Positions 25,891-34,833 of a stretch of 64,000 nt of DNA are shown here, one piece after another. Source of the DNA: an uncultured Aquimarina sp. (lineage in GTDB: Bacteria > Bacteroidota > Bacteroidia > Flavobacteriales > Flavobacteriaceae); assembly GCA_947498935.1 (NCBI GenBank), contig CANMMM010000014.1:1-64000 (forward strand), in the 5' to 3' direction. The notes under the pieces were generated by a model, which made no database searches, had not been told where the DNA came from, and was given only the letters and a program-made list of their open reading frames with translations. Each line of letters begins with the position of its first letter. The stretch's first letter is position 1. A program made the position numbers and the translations under genes.

Positions 25891-26163
25891 CTATGTGAGT
25901 CTTGTGATTTTTTTTGGATGAATCGAAAAACTACTTTTTTCTTTGGCAGTATAATTAGAAGTTGCTTTTCTTCTAGAAACAAGTATTGGTGTTTTAATAC
26001 GAATTTCAAAATCTTGCTTTACAATCAACTGTTGGTAAAATTCAACTTTAGTTACCTTTGCTTGTTTGGTTGCTTTAGATGTTTTAGAAGCTGTAGGCGC
26101 TTCCTGTGCTTGTAGGTTAACACAAACTAAAAGTGCGATTAAGAGCGGGGTAATAGCTTTCAT
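25891..26163 (-). CDS. Small secreted hypothetical protein, 90 residues
   Basis: A signal peptide (MKAITPLLIALLVCVNLQAQ, cleavage about residue 20) precedes a Thr/Lys/Ala-rich linker (APTASKTSKATKQAKVTK) and a short basic C-terminal half. No family is recognised. The composition suggests an unstructured exported protein. A good signal peptide argues the gene is real, while the lack of any motif keeps confidence moderate. Confidence 0.5.
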   Translation of the reverse strand: MKAITPLLIALLVCVNLQAQEAPTASKTSKATKQAKVTKVEFYQQLIVKQDFEIRIKTPILVSRRKATSNYTAKEKSSFSIHPKKITRLT

Positions 26164-26637
26164 AATACTTTGGGGTAACTATATGATTACTTGATTTGTA
26201 TCAAATTTAATACGAATAAATTAACCAAAAAAATGATTGAATAATTTTTAGATGAAACGGGAATAATCTCGTTAAACAACACTTTTTTTACGGAAAAACC
26301 ACATTTTTTGATCTATGAGTAACTGTTTTTTGATGATTTTGTAGGTTTTGAGGGAAATAGCGAATGAATTTTATATGTTTTTTAGTCAATACTACATGAT
26401 TTTTGATGTATTTGTGAGAAATATTGATTAAAATAAAAGAAAGTGTGTTGAATCTGCTATTCAAGATTTTTTTGTCAGTTACTGTTTGCTAATTTTTTAG
26501 TACAGAGGTGTATATGTTTCTAAAATCTGAAGCATATTGTAGAGTCCTTAATTTAAAATAATTGGTACCCTACTATGATTTCAAATTTGTCGAGGTCAGA
26601 TGACCATACAAGGTAATCAGTATGTGTTTTGTAGTAA
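26164..26637. other. Non-coding A+T-rich region
   Basis: 474 bases with no supported gene, repeat or hairpin with a T run on either strand. It contains many short T and A tracts only. Confidence 0.5.
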
Positions 26638-27096
26638 TTACTTACGCACACGTACAGTATCTGGTACTAATGTAGTATAGTCGCCATTGTTTCTAATCAC
26701 ATCACGTACGATAGAAGATGAGATATAGCTTTTTCCAGAAGAAGTGAGTAAGAATACGGTTTCTATATCAGTCAGTTGGCGATTGGTATGCGCTATGGCT
26801 TTTTCGAATTCAAAATCTCCTGGGTTGCGCAGGCCTCTGAGAATAAAATCAGCTTCCTGTTGTTTGCAGAAATCTACGGTAAGCCCTTTATAGGCCATCA
26901 CTTTTATTTTGGACTCTCCTTTAAAGGCTTCTTTCATAAAATGTGTACGTTCTTCTAGCGAGAACATATATTTTTTCTGAGAATTGACACCAATAGCCAA
27001 TATAATTTCATCAAACAGTGTAAGGCCTCTTTCTATAATATCATAGTGTCCTAGAGTAATAGGATCAAAAGACCCTGGAAAAACAGCTCGTCTCAT
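26638..27096 (-). CDS. coaD: Phosphopantetheine adenylyltransferase
   Basis: Fourth step of coenzyme A synthesis: transfers AMP from ATP to 4'-phosphopantetheine. 152 residues. The nucleotidyltransferase motif is FPGSFDPITLGHYDII (with the TxGH histidine), RGLRN is the conserved binding loop, and SYISSSIVRDV lies at the C-terminus. It carries its own promoter at 27148-27175, so it is separate from ddl upstream. Confidence 0.97.
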   Translation of the reverse strand: MRRAVFPGSFDPITLGHYDIIERGLTLFDEIILAIGVNSQKKYMFSLEERTHFMKEAFKGESKIKVMAYKGLTVDFCKQQEADFILRGLRNPGDFEFEKAIAHTNRQLTDIETVFLLTSSGKSYISSSIVRDVIRNNGDYTTLVPDTVRVRK

Positions 27097-27147
27097 AAAA
27101 AATATCTTAGATGCTATACCTAAAAAAAGTGTGCATCAGTTCTGTAA

Positions 27148-27175
27148 CAAATATAGTAGAATTACACCAATCAAA
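27148..27175 (-). promoter_or_regulatory. Promoter of coaD
   Basis: On the minus strand TTTG (27175-27172), 16 bases, then TATATTTG (27155-27148). This fits the Bacteroidota consensus with a spacer slightly shorter than usual. The leader would be about 45 bases. Confidence 0.55.
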
Positions 27176-27192
27176 TCATGATTATCACTAGT

Positions 27193-28170
27193 TTATTGTA
27201 GGAAACAAGCTTCGATTGTATTGGTGATCAATTCTTGGATACTAATTCCGGCAGCAACAGCCTGCTGGGGTAGTATACTGGCCTCACTAAACCCAGGGTT
27301 GGTGTTCATTTCTACAAAGTGTGGAGTTCCATTATGAAAGATATATTCACTTCTAGAAAACCCTTTCATTTTTAAAATAGTGTACACTTTTAATGCCAAT
27401 TCACTGACAGCAGTAGTTTGTGCTTCAGATAATCTAGCAGGTGTGATTTCTTCGGATTTGCCTAAGTATTTTGCTTCGTAATCAAAAAACTCATTTTCGG
27501 TTACGATTTCTGTAATAGGCAATACCTTGGGAGCACCTTGATAGGTAATCACCCCTACAGACACCTCGGTGCCGCTCAAAAAAGATTCGATAATAATTTC
27601 ATCATCTTCTCGATAAGCCACATCGATAGCAGGCAGTAATTCTTCGGCAGTTTTTACCTTAGAAACACCATAACTACTACCAGATTTATTTGCTTTTACA
27701 AAACAAGGCAATCCTACTGTATCGATAATTTCCTGAGCATTAATAGCATCTCCTTGATTCAGAAAATAATTAGTGGCTGTAGGGATACCATATGCTTGTA
27801 GGGTACTAATACAATCTCTTTTGTTAAAAGTCAATGCTGCTTGGTAGAAATCACAAGAGGTCTGCGGAATCTCCATGAGTTCGAAATAAGCTTGTAACAA
27901 GCCATCCTCTCCAGGAGTACCATGTACGATATTAAAAGCCGCATCAAAAGTAATCGTACGTCCCGCTAGCTGTAATGAAAAGTTATTTTTGTCGATAGGC
28001 GTTTCTAGTCCCTGCGCATCTACATAATACCAAGCCTCTTTAGTAATATAGATTTTATATGCATTATAGCGCGCTTTATCGATATGCGCATATACTACAT
28101 TACCGCTATTAATAGAAATCTCAAATTCACTCGAATATCCACCCATAAGGATGGCAATGTTTTTTTTCAT
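27193..28170 (-). CDS. ddl: D-alanine--D-alanine ligase
   Basis: ATP-grasp enzyme making the D-Ala-D-Ala dipeptide for peptidoglycan, 325 residues. The N-terminal MGGYSSEFEISINSG segment, the GTPGEDGLLQAYFE motif, CFVKANKSGSSYGVSKV (ATP-binding) and FVEMNTNPGFSEASILPQQ (metal and substrate) are all present. It is divergent from the PASTA protein gene. Confidence 0.97.
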   Translation of the reverse strand: MKKNIAILMGGYSSEFEISINSGNVVYAHIDKARYNAYKIYITKEAWYYVDAQGLETPIDKNNFSLQLAGRTITFDAAFNIVHGTPGEDGLLQAYFELMEIPQTSCDFYQAALTFNKRDCISTLQAYGIPTATNYFLNQGDAINAQEIIDTVGLPCFVKANKSGSSYGVSKVKTAEELLPAIDVAYREDDEIIIESFLSGTEVSVGVITYQGAPKVLPITEIVTENEFFDYEAKYLGKSEEITPARLSEAQTTAVSELALKVYTILKMKGFSRSEYIFHNGTPHFVEMNTNPGFSEASILPQQAVAAGISIQELITNTIEACFLQ

Positions 28171-28345
28171 TTTTTAGACTATTATATTAGAGTACACATA
28201 GAACATACCAAACCATAACATCCTACTTGAATATCAACAAAGATAATGGCAGTTTATTACTAGGCAATACGAGTCAAAAAGCCGTATCTAGGCAAGCAAA
28301 AATATCATTTATATAATAACAAAAGCTAAAAACTTACTGATTTTA

Positions 28346-28353
28346 TATATTTG
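28346..28353 (+). promoter_or_regulatory. -7 element upstream of the PASTA gene
   Basis: TATATTTG matches TAnnTTTG, 20 bases before the ATG at 28373. No clear -33 box is seen. Confidence 0.4.
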
Positions 28354-28372
28354 CCTAAACGATCGATCAATC

Positions 28373-28960
28373 ATGGAATTTATAAAGGGTCTCTTTAGAT
28401 TTATATTTAGCAAAGCATTTTTAATACAATTAGTACTAGCAGTTACCTTGCTTGTAATCATGGGGTATGTGGCTCTACAGTGGTTAGAAGGGTCTACGAA
28501 CCACGATCAGCAGATAGTAGTGCCTAGTTTGAGTAAGAAGACAATAGCGGAGGTAGATGAGTTATTAGATGACAAAGGTTTGCGTTTTGAGGTGCAAGAC
28601 TCTGCAAATTATAATCCTGATTTCCCTAAATTTTCAGTCATTGACCAAAATCCTGCATCAGGCACCATGGTTAAAGAAAATAGAAAAATTTATGTAACGC
28701 TCAATCCTTCAGGTTACAGAAAAGTAGAAATACCCAATGTATTACAGAAAACGAGGAGACAAGCAGAACCGAAACTAATCGCGTTAGGCTTTAAGATAGG
28801 GTCAATTATCAAAGTACCTAATATGTCTAGTTTAGTATTAGAACTCCGATACCAAGGAAAGAAGATACAACCTGGCGATAAATTGACCAAGACTTCAGTG
28901 ATTGATCTAGTAGTAGGTGATGAGAGCGGACAAACCGTAAACTTATCCCCCGATAACTAG
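28373..28960 (+). CDS. PASTA-domain membrane protein
   Basis: 195 residues: a short cytoplasmic start, one membrane helix (about 17-37, LIQLVLAVTLLVIMGYVALQ), then two PASTA repeats (about 45-112 and 115-185) facing the periplasm. PASTA modules bind peptidoglycan fragments in some kinases and penicillin-binding proteins. Here there is no kinase or transpeptidase domain, the usual form in flavobacteria. It is next to ddl (divergent) and 38 bp before rluD, with which it is probably co-transcribed. Confidence 0.88.
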   Translation: MEFIKGLFRFIFSKAFLIQLVLAVTLLVIMGYVALQWLEGSTNHDQQIVVPSLSKKTIAEVDELLDDKGLRFEVQDSANYNPDFPKFSVIDQNPASGTMVKENRKIYVTLNPSGYRKVEIPNVLQKTRRQAEPKLIALGFKIGSIIKVPNMSSLVLELRYQGKKIQPGDKLTKTSVIDLVVGDESGQTVNLSPDN

Positions 28961-28997
28961 CAGCATACATCCTATTAATTGATTATAGAATAACTAC

Positions 28998-30050
28998 ATG
29001 ACAGCACAAAATTTAGAAATTGGTGATGGAGATACCCATGATGAAGAGCTTTATGAGCATTATCGCTTTGTGGCAGGAGCAGGACAAGTACCGCTTCGAG
29101 TCGATAAATTTTTGATGAACTTTGTAGAAAATGCCACACGAAACAAGATACAACAGGCAGCCAAAGACGGAAGTGTTTTTGTTAATGATGTAGCTGTAAA
29201 ATCCAATCATAAGGTTAAACCCCATGATGTAGTTCGTGTATTGTTTTCTCATCCACCCTACGAGAATTTACTCACACCCGAAAATATCCCTTTGGATATT
29301 GTATATGAAGATGATGCCTTATTAGTGATCAATAAGCCTGCTGGGATGGTTGTACATCCAGGTCATGGAAATTATTCAGGGACACTGATCAATGCATTGA
29401 TTTATCATTTCGATAATTTACCCAATAACAGTAGTGATCGCCCGGGGTTGGTACATAGAATCGATAAAGATACCAGTGGACTCCTAGTGATCGCCAAAAC
29501 CGAAAGTGCTATGACACATCTAGCGAAGCAATTTTTTGATAAGACATCAAAGCGCGAGTATATAGCCATTGTATGGGGTAATCTAGAAGAAGAAGAAGGA
29601 ACCATAGAAGGAAATATCGGTAGACATCCCAAAAACAGATTGCAAAACACCGTATTCGAAGGCGATGAAGCCGAAAAAGGAAAACCAGCCGTTACGCATT
29701 ATAAGGTAGAAGAAAAACTAGGCTATGTAACCCTCGTTAGCTGTCGATTAGAAACAGGGAGAACACACCAAATTCGTGTGCATATGAAGTATATAGGGCA
29801 CACACTCTTTAATGACGAACGCTATGGAGGCGAAAAAATCCTAAAAGGGACTTCATTTACCAAGTATAAGCAATTTGTAGATAATTGTTTTAAGATACTA
29901 CCTAGGCAAGCCTTACATGCGCGTACTTTAGGTTTTGAGCACCCAGTTACGGGAGAAGCCATGCACTTCGAAACCCCCATTCCAGACGATATGCTACAGT
30001 GTGTAGAACGCTGGAGAAACTATGCCAAAAATCAACTAACAGAGGAGTAA
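28998..30050 (+). CDS. rluD: RluA/RluD-family 23S rRNA pseudouridine synthase
   Basis: 350 residues. An S4 RNA-binding domain (about 30-95, LRVDKFLMNFVENATRNKIQ) precedes the catalytic domain. The active-site aspartate lies in GLVHRIDKDTSGLL. The GRTHQIRVHMKYIGH motif is intact. RluD modifies helix 69 of 23S rRNA; assignment among RluA-type paralogues rests on length and the S4 domain. Confidence 0.92.
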   Translation: MTAQNLEIGDGDTHDEELYEHYRFVAGAGQVPLRVDKFLMNFVENATRNKIQQAAKDGSVFVNDVAVKSNHKVKPHDVVRVLFSHPPYENLLTPENIPLDIVYEDDALLVINKPAGMVVHPGHGNYSGTLINALIYHFDNLPNNSSDRPGLVHRIDKDTSGLLVIAKTESAMTHLAKQFFDKTSKREYIAIVWGNLEEEEGTIEGNIGRHPKNRLQNTVFEGDEAEKGKPAVTHYKVEEKLGYVTLVSCRLETGRTHQIRVHMKYIGHTLFNDERYGGEKILKGTSFTKYKQFVDNCFKILPRQALHARTLGFEHPVTGEAMHFETPIPDDMLQCVERWRNYAKNQLTEE

Positions 30051-30178
30051 AATTGAGTCTAATATTTGAACTATTAGAAAGTCTGCAATGTTAAATCTAA
30101 AGTTATCAAAAATTTTATTTACATTATCGTAGTACTTTAGAATGAAAATATGGTATATTAGCACTTTAACTATTTATA

Positions 30179-30370
30179 ATGAACAAAGGAACAGTAAAAT
30201 TTTTTAATGACTCCAAAGGATTTGGATTCATAACAGAAGAAGGAACAAATGAAGATCGTTTTGTACACATTTCAGGGCTTATCGACGAAGTGAGAGAAGG
30301 AGACGAAGTAGAATTTGAACTTAAAGAAGGTAAAAAAGGATTAAATGCGGTAAACGTAAAAGTATTATAA
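30179..30370 (+). CDS. Cold-shock protein (CspA family)
   Basis: 63-residue OB-fold nucleic-acid chaperone. RNP1 is KGFGFIT and RNP2 is RFVHIS, where most CspA proteins have VFVH. Monocistronic with a strong terminator; the upstream 128 bp leave room for a structured 5' leader, but no cold box was identified. Confidence 0.95.
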   Translation: MNKGTVKFFNDSKGFGFITEEGTNEDRFVHISGLIDEVREGDEVEFELKEGKKGLNAVNVKVL

Positions 30371-30393
30371 TATACAGATCAACTTTTTTAGAT

Positions 30394-30424
30394 AAGCCCA
30401 CCTATTTTGGTGGGCTTTTTTTTG
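30394..30424 (+). terminator. Terminator of the cold-shock gene
   Basis: AAGCCCACC (30394-30402), a five-base loop, GGTGGGCTT, then a T run. Confidence 0.95.
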
Positions 30425-30507
30425 ATACCCTACCTACTATAATGCCTATCAATACAGGTATAAAAAAGAATTACCCAAATCACATTTTTATTCTCGGACT
30501 ACAATCG

Positions 30508-30515
30508 TATTTTTG
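30508..30515 (+). promoter_or_regulatory. -7 element of the yaaA promoter
   Basis: TATTTTTG matches TAnnTTTG, 24 bases before the ATG at 30539. A T-rich stretch near 30485-30489 may serve as a weak -33 element. Confidence 0.45.
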
Positions 30516-30538
30516 GCGCAATTAAAAACGCAAGCAAT

Positions 30539-31303
30539 ATGAAAATTGTAGTATCTCCTGCCAAGTCCTTAGATTACGAAACCGCATTACCTACCACACA
30601 GCATACCCAACCCGCTTTTCTAGCACAGGCAGCGCATATACAACATACTGTCTTGCAGCAGCAATCTCCTAAGCAATTATCAGAGCTGATGCATATTAGT
30701 GATAAGCTAGCACAGCTCAATTGGCAGCGAAACCAAGACTGGGAACTACCCTTTACAACTACGAATGCCAGACCCGCAGTGTATGCCTTTAATGGCGATG
30801 TATATACAGGATTGGATAGTTATTCCATCGAAGCATCGCATTTAGATAGGCTACAGGATACATTACGTATTCTTTCGGGCTTGTATGGTATCCTAAAACC
30901 GCTAGATCTTATACAGCCGTACCGCTTAGAAATGGGAACAAAATTGCCTGTAGATGCACATGCCAATCTATATCAGTTTTGGAAAACACAACTCACACAG
31001 CACCTAAATGACGAATTAGAAGAGGGAGAATTGTTTCTCAATCTAGCCAGTAATGAATACTTCAGTGCTATAGATAAAAAAGCATTAAAAGTTCCAGTGA
31101 TTACGCCGCAGTTCAAAGATTGGAAAGGTGATAAGCTAAAAATCATTAGTTTCTACGCCAAAAAAGCCAGAGGAATGATGGTACGTTATATCATCGATAC
31201 CAATGCCCAAACCCTAGATGATCTCAAAGGATTTAACTACGAAGGATACGGTTTTAGCGAAGAATATACAACTAAAGCCGGAGAATTAGTCTTTGTACGT
31301 TAA
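30539..31303 (+). CDS. yaaA: Peroxide stress protein YaaA
   Basis: 254-residue YaaA/DUF328 protein, which in E. coli limits free iron and oxidative DNA damage under peroxide stress. Conserved segments include [60 protein letters not shown] and [11 protein letters not shown]. Monocistronic; a family A repeat follows nine bases after the stop codon. Confidence 0.95.
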   Translation: MKIVVSPAKSLDYETALPTTQHTQPAFLAQAAHIQHTVLQQQSPKQLSELMHISDKLAQLNWQRNQDWELPFTTTNARPAVYAFNGDVYTGLDSYSIEASHLDRLQDTLRILSGLYGILKPLDLIQPYRLEMGTKLPVDAHANLYQFWKTQLTQHLNDELEEGELFLNLASNEYFSAIDKKALKVPVITPQFKDWKGDKLKIISFYAKKARGMMVRYIIDTNAQTLDDLKGFNYEGYGFSEEYTTKAGELVFVR

Positions 31304-31312
31304 TACGTATTA

Positions 31313-31399
31313 GGGCGTTCCCCAAGGGTCGGGCTATCCGCTATATCTTTTGGCAGCACTAAGGTGCTACCAAAAGGATGCCGCTCCTATCCCTAACGC
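31313..31399 (+). repeat. Family A repeat, copy 5 (+)
   Basis: GGGCGTTCCCC to CCCTAACGC with a fully different central hairpin: TTTTGGCAGCAC (31348-31359) against GTGCTACCAAAA (31364-31375). It forms an inverted pair with copy 6, and the two bracket the TRAP operon. Confidence 0.88.
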
Positions 31400-31473
31400 A
31401 GCTAGTTGTTGTCATAAAAGTATATCGTGTATTATATGCAAATTTAAGTACTAAATAGAAATCAGATCGCAGT

Positions 31474-31499
31474 AATTTCTGTATCTTCAATTTCTGTAT
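31474..31499 (+). promoter_or_regulatory. Direct repeat upstream of the TRAP operon
   Basis: AATTTCTGTAT occurs twice, at 31474-31484 and 31489-31499, with a 15-base period. It ends 16 bases before the first TRAP gene. It could be a regulator site or an iterated promoter element; no -7 consensus is complete. Confidence 0.35.
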
Positions 31500-31514
31500 T
31501 TTTAGTACCGTCAG

Positions 31515-32018
31515 ATGATACAAAAAGCCATTACTATTTTAGATACGATAGGAGAATACACAGGTCGTATCATAAGCTGGGTAGCCGCATTATTGGCCTT
31601 ACTCATAGGAATTGATGTACTGATTCGTTATGTGTTTCAGTTTACATTTATTTGGGTGATCGAATCAGAAATATACCTTTTCTCCATTTTATTTTTACTA
31701 GGATCGGGTTATACCTATAAGTATGGAAAACATGTACGTGTAGATGTATTTTATGCCCAATTATCAGTCAAAGCCAAAGCGTGGATCGATGCGCTGGGTA
31801 GTCTAGGTTTATTGATCCCATGGTGTTATGTAGTCATTGTGTCTTCTTGGTATTACGGACGGTCTTCATGGATGATCAGTGAATCCTCTCCACAACCAGG
31901 AGGATTACCCGCCTTGTACATCCTTAAATTTTGTATCACTTTGGGGTTTACTCTACTGCTTATACAAGGCATCTCACAGTTACTAAAATCAATACATATC
32001 ATTTTCGATTCTAAATAG
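31515..32018 (+). CDS. TRAP transporter small membrane subunit (DctQ)
   Basis: 167-residue four-helix membrane subunit of a tripartite ATP-independent periplasmic transporter. The family pattern IGIDVLIRYVFQFTFIWVIE and the GKHVRVDVFY loop are present. It lies 2 bp before the DctM gene and must pair with it. TRAP systems import organic acids with sodium. Confidence 0.95.
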   Translation: MIQKAITILDTIGEYTGRIISWVAALLALLIGIDVLIRYVFQFTFIWVIESEIYLFSILFLLGSGYTYKYGKHVRVDVFYAQLSVKAKAWIDALGSLGLLIPWCYVVIVSSWYYGRSSWMISESSPQPGGLPALYILKFCITLGFTLLLIQGISQLLKSIHIIFDSK

Positions 32019-32020
32019 TC

Positions 32021-33367
32021 ATGGAACTACTAGCCGTATTACTATTCGTTATTATTTTTGTAGTCATTCTTTTGGGGTATCCAGTCGCATTTACACTCGG
32101 CGGCATTTCTGTAGCCTTTGCTTTTGGAGTATCCATTATAGCGCCGTCCTATTTTAGCATGTCTACTTTTTATTTGTTGCCTTCACGTATGATGGGAGTA
32201 ATGAATAACTATGTGCTCATGGCAGTACCCTTGTTCATTTTTATGGGGATCATGCTCGAAAAATCAGGTTTGGCCAAAGGATTGTTAGAAACAATGGCGA
32301 TGACCTTTGGGCAATTACGTGGAGGATTAGCGATCTCCGTAGTTATTGTAGGAGCTTTATTAGCAGCTTCTACAGGTATCGTAGGTGCTACAGTAGTTAC
32401 GATGGGACTTATCAGTCTTCCTACCATGTTAGAACGTGGGTATAGTCCCAGTCTAGCCACAGGAGTGATTGCTTCTTCAGGAACATTAGGGCAGATTATA
32501 CCGCCTTCGATCGTGTTAGTATTATTAGCCGATACCATCAATAGTGCTTCTAGAGGCGCAGCCAGTGTAGATGTAGGTACGTTATTTTCAGCAGCTATTA
32601 TTCCTGGAGTACTGTTAGTGGCGATGTATATAGTGTATATCATAGTCAAAGCAGCCCTACACCCGCAAACTGCACCGAGTATCCCTAAGCATGAAATTCA
32701 GCAGTTTAGAGGGAATGATTTTTATACAAAATTGCTCAAAGTACTCGTACTTCCCGTACTACTCATCGTATTAGTTTTAGGAGCGATCTTTACAGGAATC
32801 GCTTCGCCTACCGAAGCATCTGCCATTGGTGCCATAGGTGCTACCATCCTTACGATCGTACAAAAACAATTTTCTATACAAATGCTCAGGCAAGTAGCAC
32901 AAGAAACCATGAAGCTTACCACTATGGTGTTTTTTATCCTTTTGGGAGCTACTACCTTTTCACTCGTATTTAGAGCACTAGGCGGAGATCGATACCTCCA
33001 AGACCTGATCGTTGCCTCACAATTTAGTCCAATGCTATTTCTAGCAATCGTGATGTTGGTAATTTTTATAGCAGGATTTTTTATAGATTTTATAGAGATT
33101 GTATTTATCATAGTGCCCGTAGTCACCCCCATATTTAATGCTTTGCATATGGATATGTTGTGGGTAGGCGTACTAATGTCATTAAACTTACAAACTTCAT
33201 TTCTGACACCTCCCTTTGGGTTTGCGTTGTTTTATCTAAAAGGAGTTGCTCCGCCTACTATAACCACTCGTCATCTATACAAAGGGATTTTACCCTTTAT
33301 AGGTATTCAATTATTCATGCTTGTGCTGGTATGGTGGTTTCCAGAATTGTTATTTAGTACCCAGTAA
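32021..33367 (+). CDS. TRAP transporter large membrane subunit (DctM)
   Basis: 448 residues with about 12 hydrophobic segments and the DctM signatures AASTGIVGATVVTMG and GTLGQIIPPSIVLVLLAD. This is the transport subunit that uses the sodium gradient. Its position between DctQ and DctP makes a complete three-component system. Confidence 0.96.
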   Translation: MELLAVLLFVIIFVVILLGYPVAFTLGGISVAFAFGVSIIAPSYFSMSTFYLLPSRMMGVMNNYVLMAVPLFIFMGIMLEKSGLAKGLLETMAMTFGQLRGGLAISVVIVGALLAASTGIVGATVVTMGLISLPTMLERGYSPSLATGVIASSGTLGQIIPPSIVLVLLADTINSASRGAASVDVGTLFSAAIIPGVLLVAMYIVYIIVKAALHPQTAPSIPKHEIQQFRGNDFYTKLLKVLVLPVLLIVLVLGAIFTGIASPTEASAIGAIGATILTIVQKQFSIQMLRQVAQETMKLTTMVFFILLGATTFSLVFRALGGDRYLQDLIVASQFSPMLFLAIVMLVIFIAGFFIDFIEIVFIIVPVVTPIFNALHMDMLWVGVLMSLNLQTSFLTPPFGFALFYLKGVAPPTITTRHLYKGILPFIGIQLFMLVLVWWFPELLFSTQ

Positions 33368-33399
33368 GGGATAAGGAATATTGTACGTAAAAAATAGAC

Positions 33400-34524
33400 A
33401 TGAAAAAATATACATTTCGTAGTAATTTAGTAATCAGTAGTTATGCACTTGTAGCGCTACTACTCGTTTCGTGTTTAGGCGAACCCCCTGCGAGTATGCA
33501 AGTAAGCCCTATCGATGCCACCAAACCCAATCAAGTATTGCGATGGAAAATGACCACCACATGGCCGCCTAATTTTCCAGTGATCGGAGAAGTAGCCGAA
33601 AAATATGCCGAATGGGTAGGAGAGCTATCCAACGGGCAAATACAGATTAAAGTATATGGTGGTGGCGAATTAGTACCTCCATTAGAAGCCTTTGATGCGG
33701 TTTCGCAAGGAGTCATAGAAATGGGGTGCGGAGTTTCGTATTATTGGGCGGGCAAAACACCTGCGGCGCAGTTTTTTGCCGCAGTACCCTTTGGGATGAA
33801 TAGTCAGCAGCTAACCTCTTGGTTAGAAGTAGGAGGAGGCTATGAATTGTGGAAAAAAACCTATGCGCCATTTAATTTAGTCCCTTTTTTAGGAGGCAAT
33901 ACAGGGGTGCAAATGGGAGGCTGGTTTAATAAAGAGATCAATTCTGTCGAGGATTTTAAGGGACTAAAAATGCGATTACCTGGCATAGGAGGTAAGGTGT
34001 TAGAAAAAGCAGGCGGAGCTGCTGTATTGGTAGCGGGTAGCGAGATTTATACCAGTTTAGAACGCGGTGTGATCGATGCTACAGAATGGATCGGGCCGTA
34101 TCACGATTACAAAATGGGGTTTCATAAAATCGCCAAATATTATTACACACCTGGATGGCATGAGACAGGATCACAACTAGAATTCTTTATCAATAAAACA
34201 CTGTATGATCGCTTGCCACCACATCTACAAGCTGTATTAGAAGCAGCTTCTAAACGCGCACAAGTATGGGTATTGGCAGAGTTTGATAAACAAAACGGAA
34301 TCTTTTTAGATAAGCTGGTGAATGAGGAGCAAGTAGAAATCCGACAATTTTCTAAAGAAACGATGGATGCATTGCGTGTGTATACAGAAGAAGCGATCCA
34401 AGAAATGATCGGCGATGATCCTTGGTCTAAAAAAGTATATGAGAGCTATAAGCAATACCAAGCACGTATCGCTAAATGGTCTACCGTCACTGAAAAAGCG
34501 TATTATAACACGATACAGCAATAG
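33400..34524 (+). CDS. TRAP transporter substrate-binding lipoprotein (DctP family)
   Basis: 374 residues. The lipobox LLVSC is at about residues 22-26, so the binding protein is membrane-tethered, unlike the soluble DctP of proteobacteria. The mature part starts WKMTTTWPPNFPVIGE. It has the DctP features KVYGGGELVPPLEAFDAV, GGWFNKEI and LKMRLPGIGGKVLEKAGG, with the ligand-binding arginine in KMRLPG. IDATEWIGPYHD resembles the TakP-like, 2-oxoacid-binding branch. A 2-oxo or hydroxy acid ligand is inference. Confidence 0.92.
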   Translation: MKKYTFRSNLVISSYALVALLLVSCLGEPPASMQVSPIDATKPNQVLRWKMTTTWPPNFPVIGEVAEKYAEWVGELSNGQIQIKVYGGGELVPPLEAFDAVSQGVIEMGCGVSYYWAGKTPAAQFFAAVPFGMNSQQLTSWLEVGGGYELWKKTYAPFNLVPFLGGNTGVQMGGWFNKEINSVEDFKGLKMRLPGIGGKVLEKAGGAAVLVAGSEIYTSLERGVIDATEWIGPYHDYKMGFHKIAKYYYTPGWHETGSQLEFFINKTLYDRLPPHLQAVLEAASKRAQVWVLAEFDKQNGIFLDKLVNEEQVEIRQFSKETMDALRVYTEEAIQEMIGDDPWSKKVYESYKQYQARIAKWSTVTEKAYYNTIQQ

Positions 34525-34567
34525 ATGGTTGGGTGTTTATGTTTTAGTGTGTATTCAATTTTTTCTT

Positions 34568-34655
34568 GCGTAAAGGATAGGAGCGGCATCCTTTTTTGGT
34601 TTTCTGTAAAACCAAAAAAGATATAGCGGATAGCCTGACCCGCAGGGATACGCCC
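34568..34655 (-). repeat. Family A repeat, copy 6 (-)
   Basis: GCGTAAAGGATAGG to GGGATACGCCC, slightly diverged at both ends. The hairpin TTTTTTGGTTTT/AAAACCAAAAAA is intact. It closes the inverted pair around the TRAP operon. The rest of 34525-34833 shows no gene. Confidence 0.83.
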
Positions 34656-34833
34656 TCATCATTCATATAAATCTTCTGTGGTATTAGCTATTTGTAAATA
34701 ATGAATCTGTAGGTGTGGAAATAGGAATGGGATGGATGAAAATGTATGAATTATAGATGAACAGCTTCTAATTGCTGTACAATTCATAAAATCTTCCTAT
34801 TTTTACAAAAAACAAAAAAGTCCCCCTAGTACC

